Shown one piece after another: positions 31,003 to 42,303 of a stretch of DNA of 64,000 nt. The DNA lies in NCBI GenBank assembly GCA_018292915.2, contig JACVVK020000017.1, forward strand, positions 2,221,501-2,285,500, written 5' to 3'. Source of the DNA: Batillaria attramentaria. Taxonomy: Eukaryota > Mollusca > Gastropoda > Batillariidae. A program made the position numbers and the translations under genes. Under the pieces are notes generated by a model. It did no database searches, had not been told where the DNA came from, and saw only the letters and a program-made list of their open reading frames with translations. Each line of letters starts with the position of its first letter. Position 1 is the first letter of the stretch.

Positions 31003-31716
31003 GAGACTTAGCGCGCCTTCCTCACTGAGGAGAGTATGCAAATTCAGCCTCTGACGTCATCACATCCTGCGTGCTTTGGGGTCACCCGCCAGAGGCTTCC
31101 TCTCCGAAACCATTTTCCCTCTGCGAACTTCGTGAGAATCGCCCATTCTACGAAGCCATTTTCGTACGTCTTTTTATGTACTCAAACTTGTAGAATGTGT
31201 TGTTTGCGCATTACTTATAGGTCTACTGATGTTTCATTTTATGAAATTCGCAGTCAGCAGTGGGTGGAGAAGATCCTAAATATTTTATTTTTCGATTTTA
31301 CTGGGACACCCCACGAGCGCTGTCCTGCCTGCCAAATCCAATATGGCGGCCACAAAGGTGCGCCTCGCTTGAGATTTTTACAAACATTTTACCAATCGGT
31401 TAAATCCTAGAGAGGTCCAAGACTACAAGAATAGGGGATCGATTTCATTAAAAAATGCGATGTGAGTACATTTTGTGTTCAGCGAAGCCAGATTAATGTA
31501 ATCAGTGAACGGCTTGTGTTGACAAGTAACCACGCTGGCTTTCGTCTGATGAGAGACTCGCATCCTGACTGGAGTTGTCTCCCTTGTCTCCTTACTCTGC
31601 GAAATTCGGTGGCACGCTAAACGGGTGGCCACTACGAAACCCCGGGTAGTGCGCTGTGATGACGTCAGAGGCTGAATTTTCATACTCTCCTCAGTGAGGA
31701 AGGCGCGCTAAGTCTC
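31003..31716. mobile_element. 714-bp element with 62-bp terminal inverted repeats
   Basis: The left TIR 31003-31064 starts GAGACTTAGCGCGCC; the right TIR 31655-31716 is its reverse complement with one clear mismatch. The TIRs carry an internal CCTCACTGAGG palindrome and a TGACGTCA octamer, the sequence bound by CREB/ATF factors in animals. The interior (CAATATGGCGGCC etc.) has no transposase frame. I found no unambiguous TSD. The superfamily is not assigned. Confidence 0.88.
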
Positions 31717-31922
31717 TCCAATGTTTTGCTCCCGCGTGGGCTCGGGGCCAGACCCACTGAGTAAACAACTGAGACATAATACAGACACGGATTTCAAAGA
31801 ATATTCCTATTAGACATAACGCTGCACATTACACCCTAGAAATGCTTTATAAAACACAAACAAATCACAAAAATCCAGCTGCCAAAGACTTATGTGCAGG
31901 GTAAATTTCAACAAATTCCAAT

Positions 31923-32058
31923 ATCCCATTTTGTTTTGGCAATGCTAGCAGCGACCACACAGTCATCCTCTCATCCTTCTGTCGTCTGCTAGATCCCATT
32001 TTGTTTTGGCAATGCTAGCAGCGACCACACATCCTCTCATTCTTCTGTCGTCTGCTAG
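31923..32058. repeat. Tandem duplication, 2 x ~70 bp
   Basis: ATCCCATTTTGTTTTGGCAATGC starts at 31923 and 31993. The copies differ by a small indel (AGTC present only in the first) and one base. Confidence 0.95.
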
Positions 32059-32677
32059 CTCTTGTGCACATGCCAGGCTCACTTTTCACTGTTTTTACTA
32101 TTACCTGGCATGAAACTTATTTACAAAGCCAACAAACAGCCCCAAGATTACTCCGTTTTTACTCTGCGCACAAATTTAAAAAGGGGCAAGAATTCTGTAT
32201 TATATTTAGCGGAATTGTCACTACATACCCGGGATGCTATCAGTGTTGTGTAACCTCATTGGGTGTGCCGTGTCGGTCACATCGCTATGCGATTAAAGAA
32301 CCACCGTCTTCATCACTGCAAAATCAATTTTGTTCAAACATTTCAGCAACGCAAACATCAGACCAATTAGCGTTGCGGTTGTTATCAGGAGAATTTTGCC
32401 CCGGATCTGTTTCTTTGCTCAAGGTTCTTTAAAGCCGGATGCTGCGCACTTTAAAAGATTTATTCTGCACCTGGAAACGGCCCAGGAAGGGGGTAACGCG
32501 TAATCCATACCCTTGGGTAACCACAGTGTACAAAATATAGCCCGTATAGTGCGTGATGAGAAGGTGCACTTTTGAAAAATAATTTTGAAAAATGACAAGT
32601 ATCTCTGCAGGTGCATTTGCCATATGCACGCACGTACGCACTCGCATGTACGCACGCGCGCTCGCAAAACACTCAGG

Positions 32678-32681
<4 letters not shown>
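32059..32681. other. No confirmed gene
   Basis: A 122-codon plus-strand frame at 32064-32432 overlaps another and has no recognised family. Confidence 0.3.

Positions 32682-32746
<65 letters not shown>
32682..32746. repeat. (AC)n microsatellite
   Basis: AC array preceded by ACGCACGC words. Confidence 0.97.
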
Positions 32747-32748
<2 letters not shown>

Positions 32749-32931
32749 ATCAACTGTCTAATGTGTCTAACTGGAATATTTCACTTGCGGGACGTGTGTA
32801 GTTGAACATATTCCCGTTGAGAGGACACATCCACAAGAGTATCGAGAGAACGATTTTCAGTCATGCGGCGAGGTACGAACACACTTCACAGAAGAACGAC
32901 CGTTCTCCCTGTAGATGTATCAATTCTATCT

Positions 32932-33129
32932 CACTATAATTTAAGGGTGGGTGGGTGGGTGTTTGGGGGTTTAACGCCCTTTTCCACCACATAGGGTGAT
33001 ATCAAAGACGGGGCAACAATGAAAAAGCCAGCACAAATATTTGGCCCCAGCCGGGATCGAACTCACGACCCGAGCATTAAAAGTCCGACGCTCTACCATT
33101 CGACCACCCCGGCTCCCCCACTATAATTT
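32932..33129 (-). mobile_element. SINE-1, full length with perfect 11-bp TSD
   Basis: The TSD CACTATAATTT is at 32932-32942 and 33119-33129. Head, B box (GAGTTCGATCCCGG), core and CCCACCCACCC end are all present on the minus strand. Confidence 0.94.
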
Positions 33130-33380
33130 CAAAACAACAACAACAACAACAACAAAACTTGTTTCACGGCGTTTGAATGCAATGACAGTCTAATGACAAT
33201 GAATACACTTTGGATATATACATCCGGTACCTGTGTTAACGCAAGGCTACCGCTCACAAAGAACCTGTGGCAATGCAGCAACAGTGTCGTAGTACCATGC
33301 AAAAAGGAACTCTATTCGGCTACGCTCTATTTCAGACCGTCCACTTCGGGTATCTGTAAAACCTGCATGTGCTATAGAGT

Positions 33381-33538
33381 GATTGATTGGTTCTTGTTTA
33401 ACGTTCTATTCCAACACGTAAAGTGATACACCACGTAAAAGGTGATACAAGGTGTTACAAAAGACAAGGGCAACAAGGAGAAACACATTAAAAACTCTGG
33501 CTCCTAACCGAGAGTCGAACTCACGACCCGAGCACTGT
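33381..33538 (-). mobile_element. SINE-1 copy, diverged, head-truncated
   Basis: The minus strand shows CAGTGCTCGGGTCGTGAGTTCGACTC, GTTGCCCTTGTCTTTTGTAACACC and a GTTAAACAAG end. Several small internal duplications (GGTGATACAAGGTG) enlarge the core. Confidence 0.7.
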
Positions 33539-33885
33539 GCCAGAGAGGGGCGCTCAGAACCTCCCAGCCTATCTTTTACCTCAGGATGAAAGTTATGCGT
33601 TCGCACTTAGCGTCTAATAATGCACCCACGTGGGTTTTTCATTAACGACAGACCGAGGCAAGCATGTAATCTCGCTCGGCTCTTACGGTGTGATTAAAAA
33701 CACAAATTGACAGGTAACACGCAGGTCGGTTCGGCCTGACCAGTTTTCTGACGTATAACACAACGCCTTCCCCTCGTTACATCTCGTTCGGGCATCCTGG
33801 TCTTCGATCCTTTCCACAATCACTTTTGTGGAGGGGACGTTAACTCATTTCCTGCGAAGGAAATTTGGGGTTGTGCGCCAGACGC

Positions 33886-33888
<3 letters not shown>
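33539..33888. other. No recognisable feature
   Basis: Nothing recognised apart from a possible short SINE-1-like tail at 33815-33850. Confidence 0.35.

Positions 33889-33954
<66 letters not shown>
33889..33954. repeat. (AC)n microsatellite
   Basis: Uninterrupted AC array. Confidence 0.98.
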
Positions 33955-33955
<1 letters not shown>

Positions 33956-33999
33956 ATACTTAATTTATGTCTGCATAAATTTAAATTTGACGTTGTGAG

Positions 34000-34178
34000 A
34001 GTGGGTGGGTGGGTGGGTGTTTGGGGTTTAACGTCCTTTTCCACCACATACGGGTGATATCAAAGACGGGGCAACGATGAAAAGGCCAGCACAAATATTT
34101 GGCCCCAGCCGGGATACGAACTCACGACCCGAGCATAAGAAGTCCAGTGCTCTACCATTCGGCCACCCCGGCTCCCCT
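34000..34178 (-). mobile_element. SINE-1, full length
   Basis: GGGGAGCCGGGGTGGCCGAATGG head, B box GAGTTCGTATCCCGG and (CCCA)n end, all on the minus strand. Flanks TTGACGTTG and TTGACGTCGTTG suggest an imperfect TSD. It sits directly beside an inverted R6 fragment. Confidence 0.92.
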
Positions 34179-34189
34179 TGACGTCGTTG

Positions 34190-34335
34190 GAGTGTTGCAC
34201 TTTGACTATACTCATGTTTGTTGCAATAAGAGCTGTCAAGGAACCGCTTATCTTGCCTGATTTTCGCATACAGGTCCAAAACCGAAAGAGTCAGAAACGT
34301 GGGATACTGGTACGCGGTACGAAATGTGTTAACAG
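34190..34335 (-). repeat. Dispersed repeat R6, copy 3 (5' part)
   Basis: Read on the minus strand: GTTAACACATTTCGTACCGCG, CCCACGTTTCTGACTC, GGCAAGATAAGCGG, GAGTATAGTCAAAGTGC. This matches copies at 998 and 11966. Confidence 0.75.
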
Positions 34336-34410
34336 CCCCAATACGTTTGTCAGGCACAGAAACAACGTTGTGGAAAACTTTGTATCGAATGCGCTTATCC
34401 CTTGCATCAG

Positions 34411-34950
34411 GGTGGATGGGTGGGTGTTTAGGGATTTAACGTCCTTTTTCAGACCAAGATCCCATTAGGACGCTGGAGAGGAGATACCAGACCACCATCT
34501 ACCGCCTGCGCACAGGCCACTGTGGCCTCCGAGCCCACCTCAAGAGGATAGGAGTGGCAGACACAGCCCTGTGTCAGTGCGGCCTGGCCGACCAGACCCC
34601 ACCCCACGTTCTCCAGGACTGCTCCATACACAAGGAGATGCGGCAACATTTCTGGTCGGAAAGAGGGGGGGGGGGGGGAGGGCTCAATACCAAGCTCTGG
34701 GGGAACGCGGCCGACCTCCACCGGACGTCCAAGTTTGTGGCATCCCTCGGGATGCGACTGTAGCTGCGTAGCTGTCAAAGGCTGAAGAAGAAGAAGAAGA
34801 AAACGTCCTTTTCCAGCACATAAGGGTGATACCAAAGACAGGGCAACGAGGGAAAACCCAGCACAAACATTTGGCTCCCAGCCACGACTGGAACTCCCGA
34901 CCCGAGCACCGGAAGTCCAGTGATCTACCACTCAACTGTCCCGGCTCCCC
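34411..34950 (-). mobile_element. SINE-1 interrupted by a LINE fragment
   Basis: The SINE tail (CCCACCCATCCACCC side) is at 34411-34454 and the core/head at 34798-34950, both minus strand. The 15-bp target AACGTCCTTTTYCAG is duplicated on either side of the insert. The SINE is therefore older than the LINE insertion. Confidence 0.9.
34455..34797 (+). pseudogene. Non-LTR retrotransposon 3' end (ORF2 C-terminus)
   Basis: This 5'-truncated LINE encodes about 100 codons to a stop at 34760-34762. The segment begins TTIYRLRTGHCGLRAH, followed by a CxC-x8-H-x4-C cluster (CQCGLADQTPPHVLQDC), then LWGNAADL and SLGMRL. In known families this region follows the RNase H/RT part of I/Jockey-group ORF2 proteins. 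A poly(G) run may hide an indel. The 3' end is (GAA)n. TSD about 15 bp. It cannot move on its own. Confidence 0.88.
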
Positions 34951-34964
34951 ACCCCTGCATCAGA

Positions 34965-35100
34965 AACAGTCATCGAGTACGCTTCTGTTGGCTCAGTGCC
35001 AGCATTACAGACGCTGTCACAGCCCAGATGTCTGAGTCGTGTAATGACAGACACCACGAAAACAGCTCAGAACGATCTGTGAGCATAAAAATAATAAATA
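34965..35100 (+). repeat. Dispersed repeat R5, 3' fragment
   Basis: CATCGAGTACGCTTCTGTTGG, GCCAGCATTACAGACGCTGTCAC and ACCACGAAAACAGCTCAGAACGATCTGTGAGCATAAAA match R5 copies 1 and 2. Confidence 0.8.
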
Positions 35101-35108
35101 ATATATAA

Positions 35109-35176
<68 letters not shown>
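35109..35176. repeat. (AT)n microsatellite
   Basis: About 34 uninterrupted AT units, self-complementary and able to extrude a cruciform. Confidence 0.98.
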
Positions 35177-35180
<4 letters not shown>

Positions 35181-35494
35181 GCATGTGCCCCTTTTAGCAT
35201 CAAGATGAAGTCAAGTCAACCTTAGTGTTTTTCACAGGGTAAACTTGTAAACCGGGCACATAAAAACAGTTTAGCGGATAAATCACTCGTTGAGAATGCC
35301 ACTTGCTGGCAGTGTTTCTCGTAAATTGTGCAGTTTAGAAGACAGCTGCAGGCAGTTTAAAAGCTATGGACTGGCAGAGGCGATTGAAAGATTAAAGCAC
35401 GCGCGTTTTTGTGATGAATGCGGTGTTTGTGGAAAAGTTGTCAGGTGTATACCTTGCTGTTTGTCTTGCCTATACACCTGCAAGTCGAAGGACA

Positions 35495-35930
35495 CAAATA
35501 CAAAGGGCCGCAAAATGCCAACATATTCCCTATTAGCCTCAGGCATCATAGTCACCCCTAAAAAAAAATGCTTCAATCTAGAAACAATTACTACCACGAA
35601 CACACCATTCAAAGACACGCACCTGACAGGAGTCCAAAAATGAATGTCTCCTTTCCGCTCAGGCCTCACTGGAGTAATACAAGTCTACTTTCTCTTAAGG
35701 CCAGAGAGCCAGTTCACATAAATCCGCTTGCCTCACTAGTGCCCGACATCTGTGCAAAAAAGTCCCAGCTTCACTGGCAGCTTGCTTCTTTTTGCGACCG
35801 CCTGGCATGCACCTTGACCTACATTACACAAAAATCACGCTTTTTCATGACAGCAAAAATCACTACAGACTAGCACACTTGCCAAACAGGGTACCTCAAA
35901 TAAACACCAAACATGACCCATTCTGAGGCC
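35495..35930 (+). repeat. Dispersed repeat R430, copy a (most complete)
   Basis: From ACACAAATACAAAGGG through CCTCAGGCATCATAGTCACCCC, ATGCTTCAATCTAG, TCTCCTTTCCGCTCAGG, CCCAGCTTCACTGGCAGCTTGC and AATCACGCTTTTTCATGAC to CAAATAAACACC. The AATAAA near the 3' end hints at a retroelement UTR or LTR. Other copies: 57888-58110, 60005-60440 (inverted), 30080-30730 (partial). Confidence 0.8.
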
Positions 35931-38140
35931 ATGTGTATTTGTGTCGTTCGGCCTGCACCTTGCATATTAGTCGCTTGACTGAAGTGGCTTCAAGTATCTG
36001 AAGATTTCAAGAAAAATGTCGATTTTTGCTTGGCCTTTTAAGAGTTAAGTTAACTAGCGTGCCAGTGTCAGTGGTGGACGCTGTGCTCTACGGATTGCGT
36101 TTTGGTTTCTGTGTCAGCCTGTGTGAAACTGTAACTGAATATGTGTAAGGCTGGTCTCACACAGGAGACGGTTTAGTCCGAACACCAACCTCGACCCCTC
36201 CGCCATCCCCACCCCATCCCCACATACCCCTCCAATCTCTTTCAGGCATGTTTGAACTATTATATCCCACAGTACAAATTTGGATATTTGCTGATTCACA
36301 AGCCAGCGTGAATGAGACCCACTCTCATGTTACCCACAATTCATCCAAATGGCTTTGCACTCGGCACGACCGCCAGTCTCCCTCTTCTCCTCGCTTGCCT
36401 CCCCTGAACCTCGCGTCGGTGGGAGTTGCCTCCCTCAATAGGAGGCGTTGCAGGGTCGGCAAAAATGAATATGATATTGAAAAATGTCGTCAACAGGCCG
36501 ATAGATTATCCCTTACGCTGTGTTTAAGCGGAACAATCGGAGGGCAGTACAATTTCGGACACGAGACAAGGAGACGGGAATTGTCTGTGGCGGAGAGGAA
36601 GACGTCGCCATTGTATCGTTTGGATGAACTTTGGGACGCGTGGGGGTCAAACCGCGCGCTGTGGCACGGGAAGACACAAAGAATGAAGTTCTTTTGTGGT
36701 GTGATGTCCGACTGACGGGCAGAGCTGTAGATAAAATGAAGGAAAGAATGGAAGAGCCAATGAATGAGCGACTGAATGAACGACAATGTTGACAAAGAGT
36801 CATGGGAACAAAGCTAAGGACGCGACTGACATGCTAGAACATTGCCGATTGTTGTACCCTGTAAAGCTTTGTAGACAGACTGGCGTTTGGTGTTGAATAG
36901 GGGGAGGGGGAACACGCACGCACGCACGCACGCACAGTCAATAAATAAATGAAACTTTGTTTTACAACAGTAAAACTGTTGAAAATAGTTACAGACATTG
37001 CCACTTTGCGTACTCAGTGTCGTTGCTACGCTACTAAATATACTGCTGATTAACTCACCACTACAGGCACTGGAAATTAACTAAATTATACATAGAAAAC
37101 GAAGCAGAAATTGGACTCGCGGGGGTTGTTGGAGGGGAGGGGGGTGGGGTTTGAGGGGGGCTGAGGCGGGAGACAGAGACATTGCTCCCACGTTGGCTTG
37201 CTGGCTACAACATCTCCCCGAAACCGTTCACAACGCCGTCTAACTGGTGCACAGAGTGATAATTACAATAGTGTTCATTGTAATTGTCAAGTTTTGCGCC
37301 AGTAAGCCGTCACAGTCCATCCCCAGGTTCCTTGCATCCTTCAGGGCTCTTGGCCAAATTTACCAGGGGGCTTCATTCACACGGGCTAGACCACAAATTT
37401 CTCACACGCGGTGACCTGGCTCACACCGGTGACGCGGCTATCCCAATTCTAACCGGCTTGCGGCGTTGAGCGCTGGCGTTGCTTGGCCGCACGCGACTTC
37501 TCTCAGAAAATCATCTGCGCTGTACACGTGAAAGCTTGTCTCGACCTGAGGTTGGCCTGTCCTGTCGCAGAAGGTCTCTGTTCAACTCGTAAGTGGTTTT
37601 TGTGGTGCTACTTGCGCGTACACTCACGTTGGAAACAATTTAGTCTCGTTTTCTGTAGAAAATTCACTTTCATTCGCGATAATGTAAAATTACAGAAAGG
37701 AAAGTCAAGTTTATGAAAACGTCCTAGTTTTATAATATGTCTTGCAGCCATACCTAGAAAATTATTGCCATTTGTGGCTTACATCGCGCGCAGTTCGAGA
37801 AAGAAAATTGGTAGTGAACATTTTGTGGTTATGAACCGGCACTCGCCCCGGCTAAGAACCAGTCTCTATTTGGTTTGTGCGTGGCTAAAAACCGACCAGC
37901 TTCTCCTTTCTTTTCTCCTATGCGAATATTATGATTTAGGGGGTTTAGGTGTCCCATTTCAGATGAAACTCAGTGTCAGGGAACATAGTGGATAATAACC
38001 CACCAGTGTTATTTTCAAAAAAATATTTCCCTACCCTTCCAATTTCAACCCCCCCCCCCTTCCTCCTTTTTTCCACAACCATATCTCCTCGCTTCACAAT
38101 TAAGATAAAAGAAACAAAGACACAACCATATTTACCGAAC
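35931..38140. other. No confirmed gene
   Basis: A 155-codon plus-strand frame (36248-36715) with an overlapping 96-101-codon minus-strand frame has no recognised family and no clear exon boundaries. Also present: (CGCA)n at 36913-36936, a retroposon-tail-like stretch (36940-37000, AATGAAACTTTGTTTTAC) and a G-rich patch at 37130-37165. Confidence 0.3.
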
Positions 38141-39545
38141 TACTTATTTTCTTTCCACAGAAATGACCACACCACAGACATCATCCTCATCTATCAATAT
38201 CAATTATCCATCTTCACTCTTCTCATCATCATCACCTGAAAATATTTCAACCTACACAACACCGGAACACACCCCAGCTTACACCGCAACACACACCACA
38301 GCTCACACTACAGACACAAACACAGAACACTCAACAAACACCATAACACACACCATGACACACACCACAGATACAAACACAGAACACGCAACACAAACCA
38401 CGACACAATACACAAACACTTCAGAGGAATTGGAAATCATTAACAGAGAATTCGACAAACCCAGGACACATACACAAGAGACACTGACACAGCACTGCAA
38501 CACTTCTACATTGCACACCAACTAAACCAGCTCACCACTGACATCCACTCACACAACACCACCACCAACAACTTACTTCCAGCGACACTCACATAATTAT
38601 GCACCACATCTCACACTACCAGGCGCAACACACTTCTTTATGCAAAACTTACTTACAGACATCAACCTTAGAATCAAAAGTGCACTCATTCACCGCATAA
38701 TGGACCTTCAATCATACCACACAATCAAGGCTACTCCATACTGAACACAACAACACTGCTTACAGACAACATAATGAACATAATTGACAGATTGAAACAC
38801 ATGATCACACGTACAGGAACAGACACAACATATGACAATACTTGACGCATGCACTAATAACACACCTCTACCACCACGCTTACGCATGCCCACACCTACA
38901 CATACACCTGCATCCAAACCTAAACCTGTGCACACACAAACCACATCTACATCTGCACCACCCCCATCCACACTTACACTACCCTCACACTCATCCACAT
39001 CTGCCCCACTCTCAACCAAACCACCACCCTCATCCACACACACACCTGAACCACCCTCATCTGGACCCCTACCTGAAGCACCCTCATCAAGCAAACCTAC
39101 ACGTACATCAACATCTTCCACATCCGCATCTAAACCACCCTCATCTACATATACGCACACACCATTCACATGCACATCCACATCTGCACCCACATCATCC
39201 TCATCACACCCCAAATTCACTGCACTAAAACCACGACACCCATACACAACATCCACATACGCCACACCAAACAGAACACACAGACCACTCTTACCTTCAC
39301 CACACTGCAGAAAAAAAAAACCGTTACTTCCAAACCCAGCCACACACCCACACAGATGCCCACGCACACCACTTCTACAGACACCTAACAAACCAGCACA
39401 GTCTCACACTGATAAACACTAACCAACACACACGCGCACTGATACACACCACAAATCATACATTTGAAGCCTTAACTCCAAATCATCTTTCATACTCATT
39501 TTCATTCTCATCTCCATCTTCACACGAAATAAAATAATAATAAAA
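38141..39545 (+). pseudogene. G-depleted, frame-disrupted gene of unknown family
   Basis: A pyrimidine tract and CAG (TATTTTCTTTCCACAG, ending 38160) precede ATG 38163. Frame 1 (to 38525) encodes a Thr/Ser-rich, HTTDTNTEH-repeat N-terminus, then SEELEIINREFDKP. The coding trace then shifts frame: DTDTALQHFYIAHQLNQL, next GATHFFMQNLLTDINL and IHRIMDLQSYHTIK, next LTDNIMNIIDRLKHM. A Ser/Thr/Pro-rich tail (38832-39422) follows, and AATAAAATAATAATAAAA at about 39528. The plus strand is very poor in G throughout. At least three frame changes suggest a dead copy, unless introns or sequence errors explain them. A fragment recurs at 53265-53386, so it is a repeat-borne or duplicated gene. Function unknown. 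Confidence 0.5.
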
Positions 39546-41173
39546 ATTCATCGCACCACTGTAAGTGTTCCTCCTCTCACTTTTGGATGGTTTGTTGGTT
39601 ATAATACTTTTATTATTCCTTTCCATTAATAAAAAAAATCTCTGGATGGGGTTACTGGGTAAAGTCGATGTCTTCTTTCCATAAACAAAACAAATCCAAA
39701 CCTAATAATTATATGAGTACATGTTTTCCACAGTTTCCCTGGCATTCACATGAGAAACAGTCACCTAACTACATGGGATCATAGATTAAGACTTCCAGGT
39801 CTATTCACTGGCGCTAGTGATGTATAGCTCAGATAGTGCGGAATGACCTTGAAATTGTCTAACTAAATGCTGCGTTGGTATTTCCTGTTATCACCGTGTC
39901 AGTATGCAAACGTGTAACTGTTAAAAATACCGCAGACACCCTCGTTGTTCGCAACTTTTCTTCAGCCAGAAATGTGGAGTATTGGCCGGTTCATATCCAA
40001 GGAGGCAGCTGGTTCATAGCCAGCATCAAACCAGACGGTTGGCCGGTTCTTAGCCGAGGATTTCGCACTGCTCTGATATTTTTTTAAAATTGCGAATACA
40101 CTAAAGCATTCTACGTCACGAAATTTGGGATGCAAGTCACAAAGATATCACGGATACGTGTCTGTTTTGAAACTGCTGGAATTAACGTGGTATTTTTTGT
40201 CAGCTTCGTGTTAAACTGCAAAATAGCTCTCGAGTCTCATTGCAGTCGAACAAATATGACTCGTGTCCTTACATGAATAACATTTTCGATGTAAAATCAC
40301 TTTGGGTGGGAAGATGAAAGTCTTACTGATATTTGCATATAACAATATGATCAAATTCATTTCAGTTTTTAGCCTTCCTGGCAGCATTCTTGTACGTCAC
40401 CGCATGCGTCTCGTGCTTTTCCGGCCTAAAACAGTCACTGCGGCCGACAGCCGGTCGGATTCGCGGCATAGCCGCGTCACCGGTGTGTGGCTGGGCGCCC
40501 CATAACTACAGCCTCTCCACCCGACAATCAAACGCCGGTAAAAGGAGATCTGAGCTAGGTACCCCGGGTACATCGGTACACATGCTTGATCTCTGTTTAG
40601 TAGTGGGAGTCCGTTTATTGAGTCTGATGTCTGTAGTAAAGGTAAACACGCTTTAGGTTGTTGAGTATGGGTTTCTTGGTTGATGATAGGGGTTCGAATT
40701 TTATCTAGATACAGTTTCGATTTGCACGAAGGGTCTTTTCGTTGCTCTTTTGGGCAGAACTGTACCTTGTGACTACAGCACAATGTTGTTATTGCTACTG
40801 TTATTATGTGAGAATTATCTACAGCCATTTTAATCTTCAAAGCGGAACAGCTGTCACTCTCTTGCGGCAGAGAAAAACTCATCTGAAATCGAAATGTGGC
40901 AGTACAGGCGCAGTACAGGCAACTTTAAAAAAAAATGTAGATATGCGCATCACCACCTCCACCATTACAAAACAACAACAACAACAATAACAACAACTGA
41001 TTTGCCGCTGCACTGTTGCGACGCACTTGCTGGGGCTTTACACTTTTGCCACAAGGTACGAGACAGCTACCAAACGAGAGGAGGAAATGAACACAATGAC
41101 AGGAGAAGGCAAAAGTACTTTCGTCATAAAAGTTCACAATGTGCAAACATGTCTCCATTATCCGTGCGGAAAT
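39546..41173. other. No confirmed gene
   Basis: A 161-codon minus-strand frame (40397-40882) has no recognised domain. (CAA)n at 40970-40998. No repeat partner noted in the window. Confidence 0.3.
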
Positions 41174-41235
41174 ACACAGGCATGGCCCGAACATTGAAAA
41201 TCCAACTCTCTACCATTCGGCTATACCGGCGCCCC
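41174..41235 (-). mobile_element. SINE-1 head fragment
   Basis: Minus strand GCCGGTATAGCCGAATGGTAGAGAG and TTCAATGTTCGGGCC; the body is missing. Confidence 0.7.
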
Positions 41236-41282
41236 GGCCCATAGACGTACCATACCAGAACATTACAAGCGCAGGGACTGCA

Positions 41283-41447
41283 AGGTGGGTGAGTGTTTGG
41301 TGGTGTAACGTCCTTTTCCACCCGTCACGGGTGATTATGAAAAACGTGGCAACAAGCAAAAAGCCATAACAAACGTTTGGCTTTCAGTCCGGATTCAAAC
41401 TCACGACCCAAGTATTGAAAGTCCATCCCTCTATCCCGGCTCCTCCG
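41283..41447 (-). mobile_element. SINE-1 copy, diverged
   Basis: The minus strand shows AGCCGGGATAGAGGGATGG head, B box GAGTTTGAATCCGG, and GTGGAAAAGGACGTTACACC to CACCCACC. Flanks CAGGGACTGCA and CAGGACCTGCA form a possible imperfect TSD. Confidence 0.8.
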
Positions 41448-41891
41448 ACAGGACCTGCAGTCAGCAAACAACTTCGACAGTCGACTCTACCGTTATCTGA
41501 AAGAAGGACTAAACGCCACGGATTTGATAGGCGTTTAGGCTTTTCTTCTATATGAGAGCAGAATTAAGAACTTGATTAAATCCGGTGCGACAAATCTGTT
41601 ACAGTTGCTAAGCCCCTTGAATCACACTTTCAAACTGGTTGAGGAGGGCAAAATAATGTGTGTGCATCTTCTCACACTACTTCTGTTTCACAGCCGAAAG
41701 ATACCTAGAACGTCGGATCACAGAGAAAGGACATCTAGGTCAGGAGAAAGTAGGTTGATCCCAGGGACGGTGAACATAAAAAACAGACTGAGTCACTCGA
41801 GGCACATGGTGGCCCCCTTCTGTAAAAATAAAATAAAATGCTGACACGATTACAGCGGTTAGTGTGGTCAATGTCGCGTCATTTCAAATCG

Positions 41892-42139
41892 TCGTGAATG
41901 GGATCTTCTTCCTCTTCTTCTTCTCGGTCGCCGTTATCACACTGGGAGACAGGTGCTTGAGATGAATCTGGTGGTCTTCTGGAGTTCTTCCACCGGCCCG
42001 TACAGCTTGTGTTGCAGGGGGGACTGGTTGTGGCCAAGTCGCTTCCCTCAGGGTCTGGTGGTTCCTGCAGTCTTGTAGGATGTGTTCTGTGTTCTGCAAT
42101 GCCTCTCCACAGAAGCACATTGGGGATCGTGAATGGGAT
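41892..42139 (-). pseudogene. Non-LTR retrotransposon 3' end with perfect 13-bp TSD
   Basis: TCGTGAATGGGAT is at 41892-41904 and 42127-42139, around a 222-bp insert. The minus strand encodes the same CxC-x8-H-x4-C motif as 34455-34797 (CFCGEALQNTEHILQDC). A frame change then gives HKLYGPVEELQKTT and a stop, and a (GAA)n 3' end follows. It is 5'-truncated and frameshifted, hence dead. It is the same LINE clade as the copy in the SINE at 34411. Confidence 0.88.
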
Positions 42140-42198
42140 GTGTGCGGCAGATGAAGCTTAGTTTCGTCAATCGTTTGTTTGCAGATTTAGCCTCGATT

Positions 42199-42303
42199 CC
42201 CACCACGAGAGGTAAAAGTGATATCAAAGGCAGGACAGTGTGGAAAACGCCAGTAGCTGCTAGCCATGATTTGAACTCACGACCCAAGCATTGAGAGTCC
42301 CGG
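42199..42303 (-). mobile_element. SINE-1 fragment
   Basis: Minus strand GACTCTCAATGCTTGGGTCGTGAGTTCAAATC and CTGCCTTTGATATCACTTTTACC; both ends are lost. Confidence 0.7.

Noticed and set aside
33815..33850. Extra SINE-1 tail
   Set aside because: Only GGACGTTAAC-like words match, which is too short to distinguish from chance.
34449..34931. 160-codon minus-strand protein
   Set aside because: It is antisense to the LINE ORF2 tail and the surrounding SINE; the plus-strand frame carries the recognisable motif.
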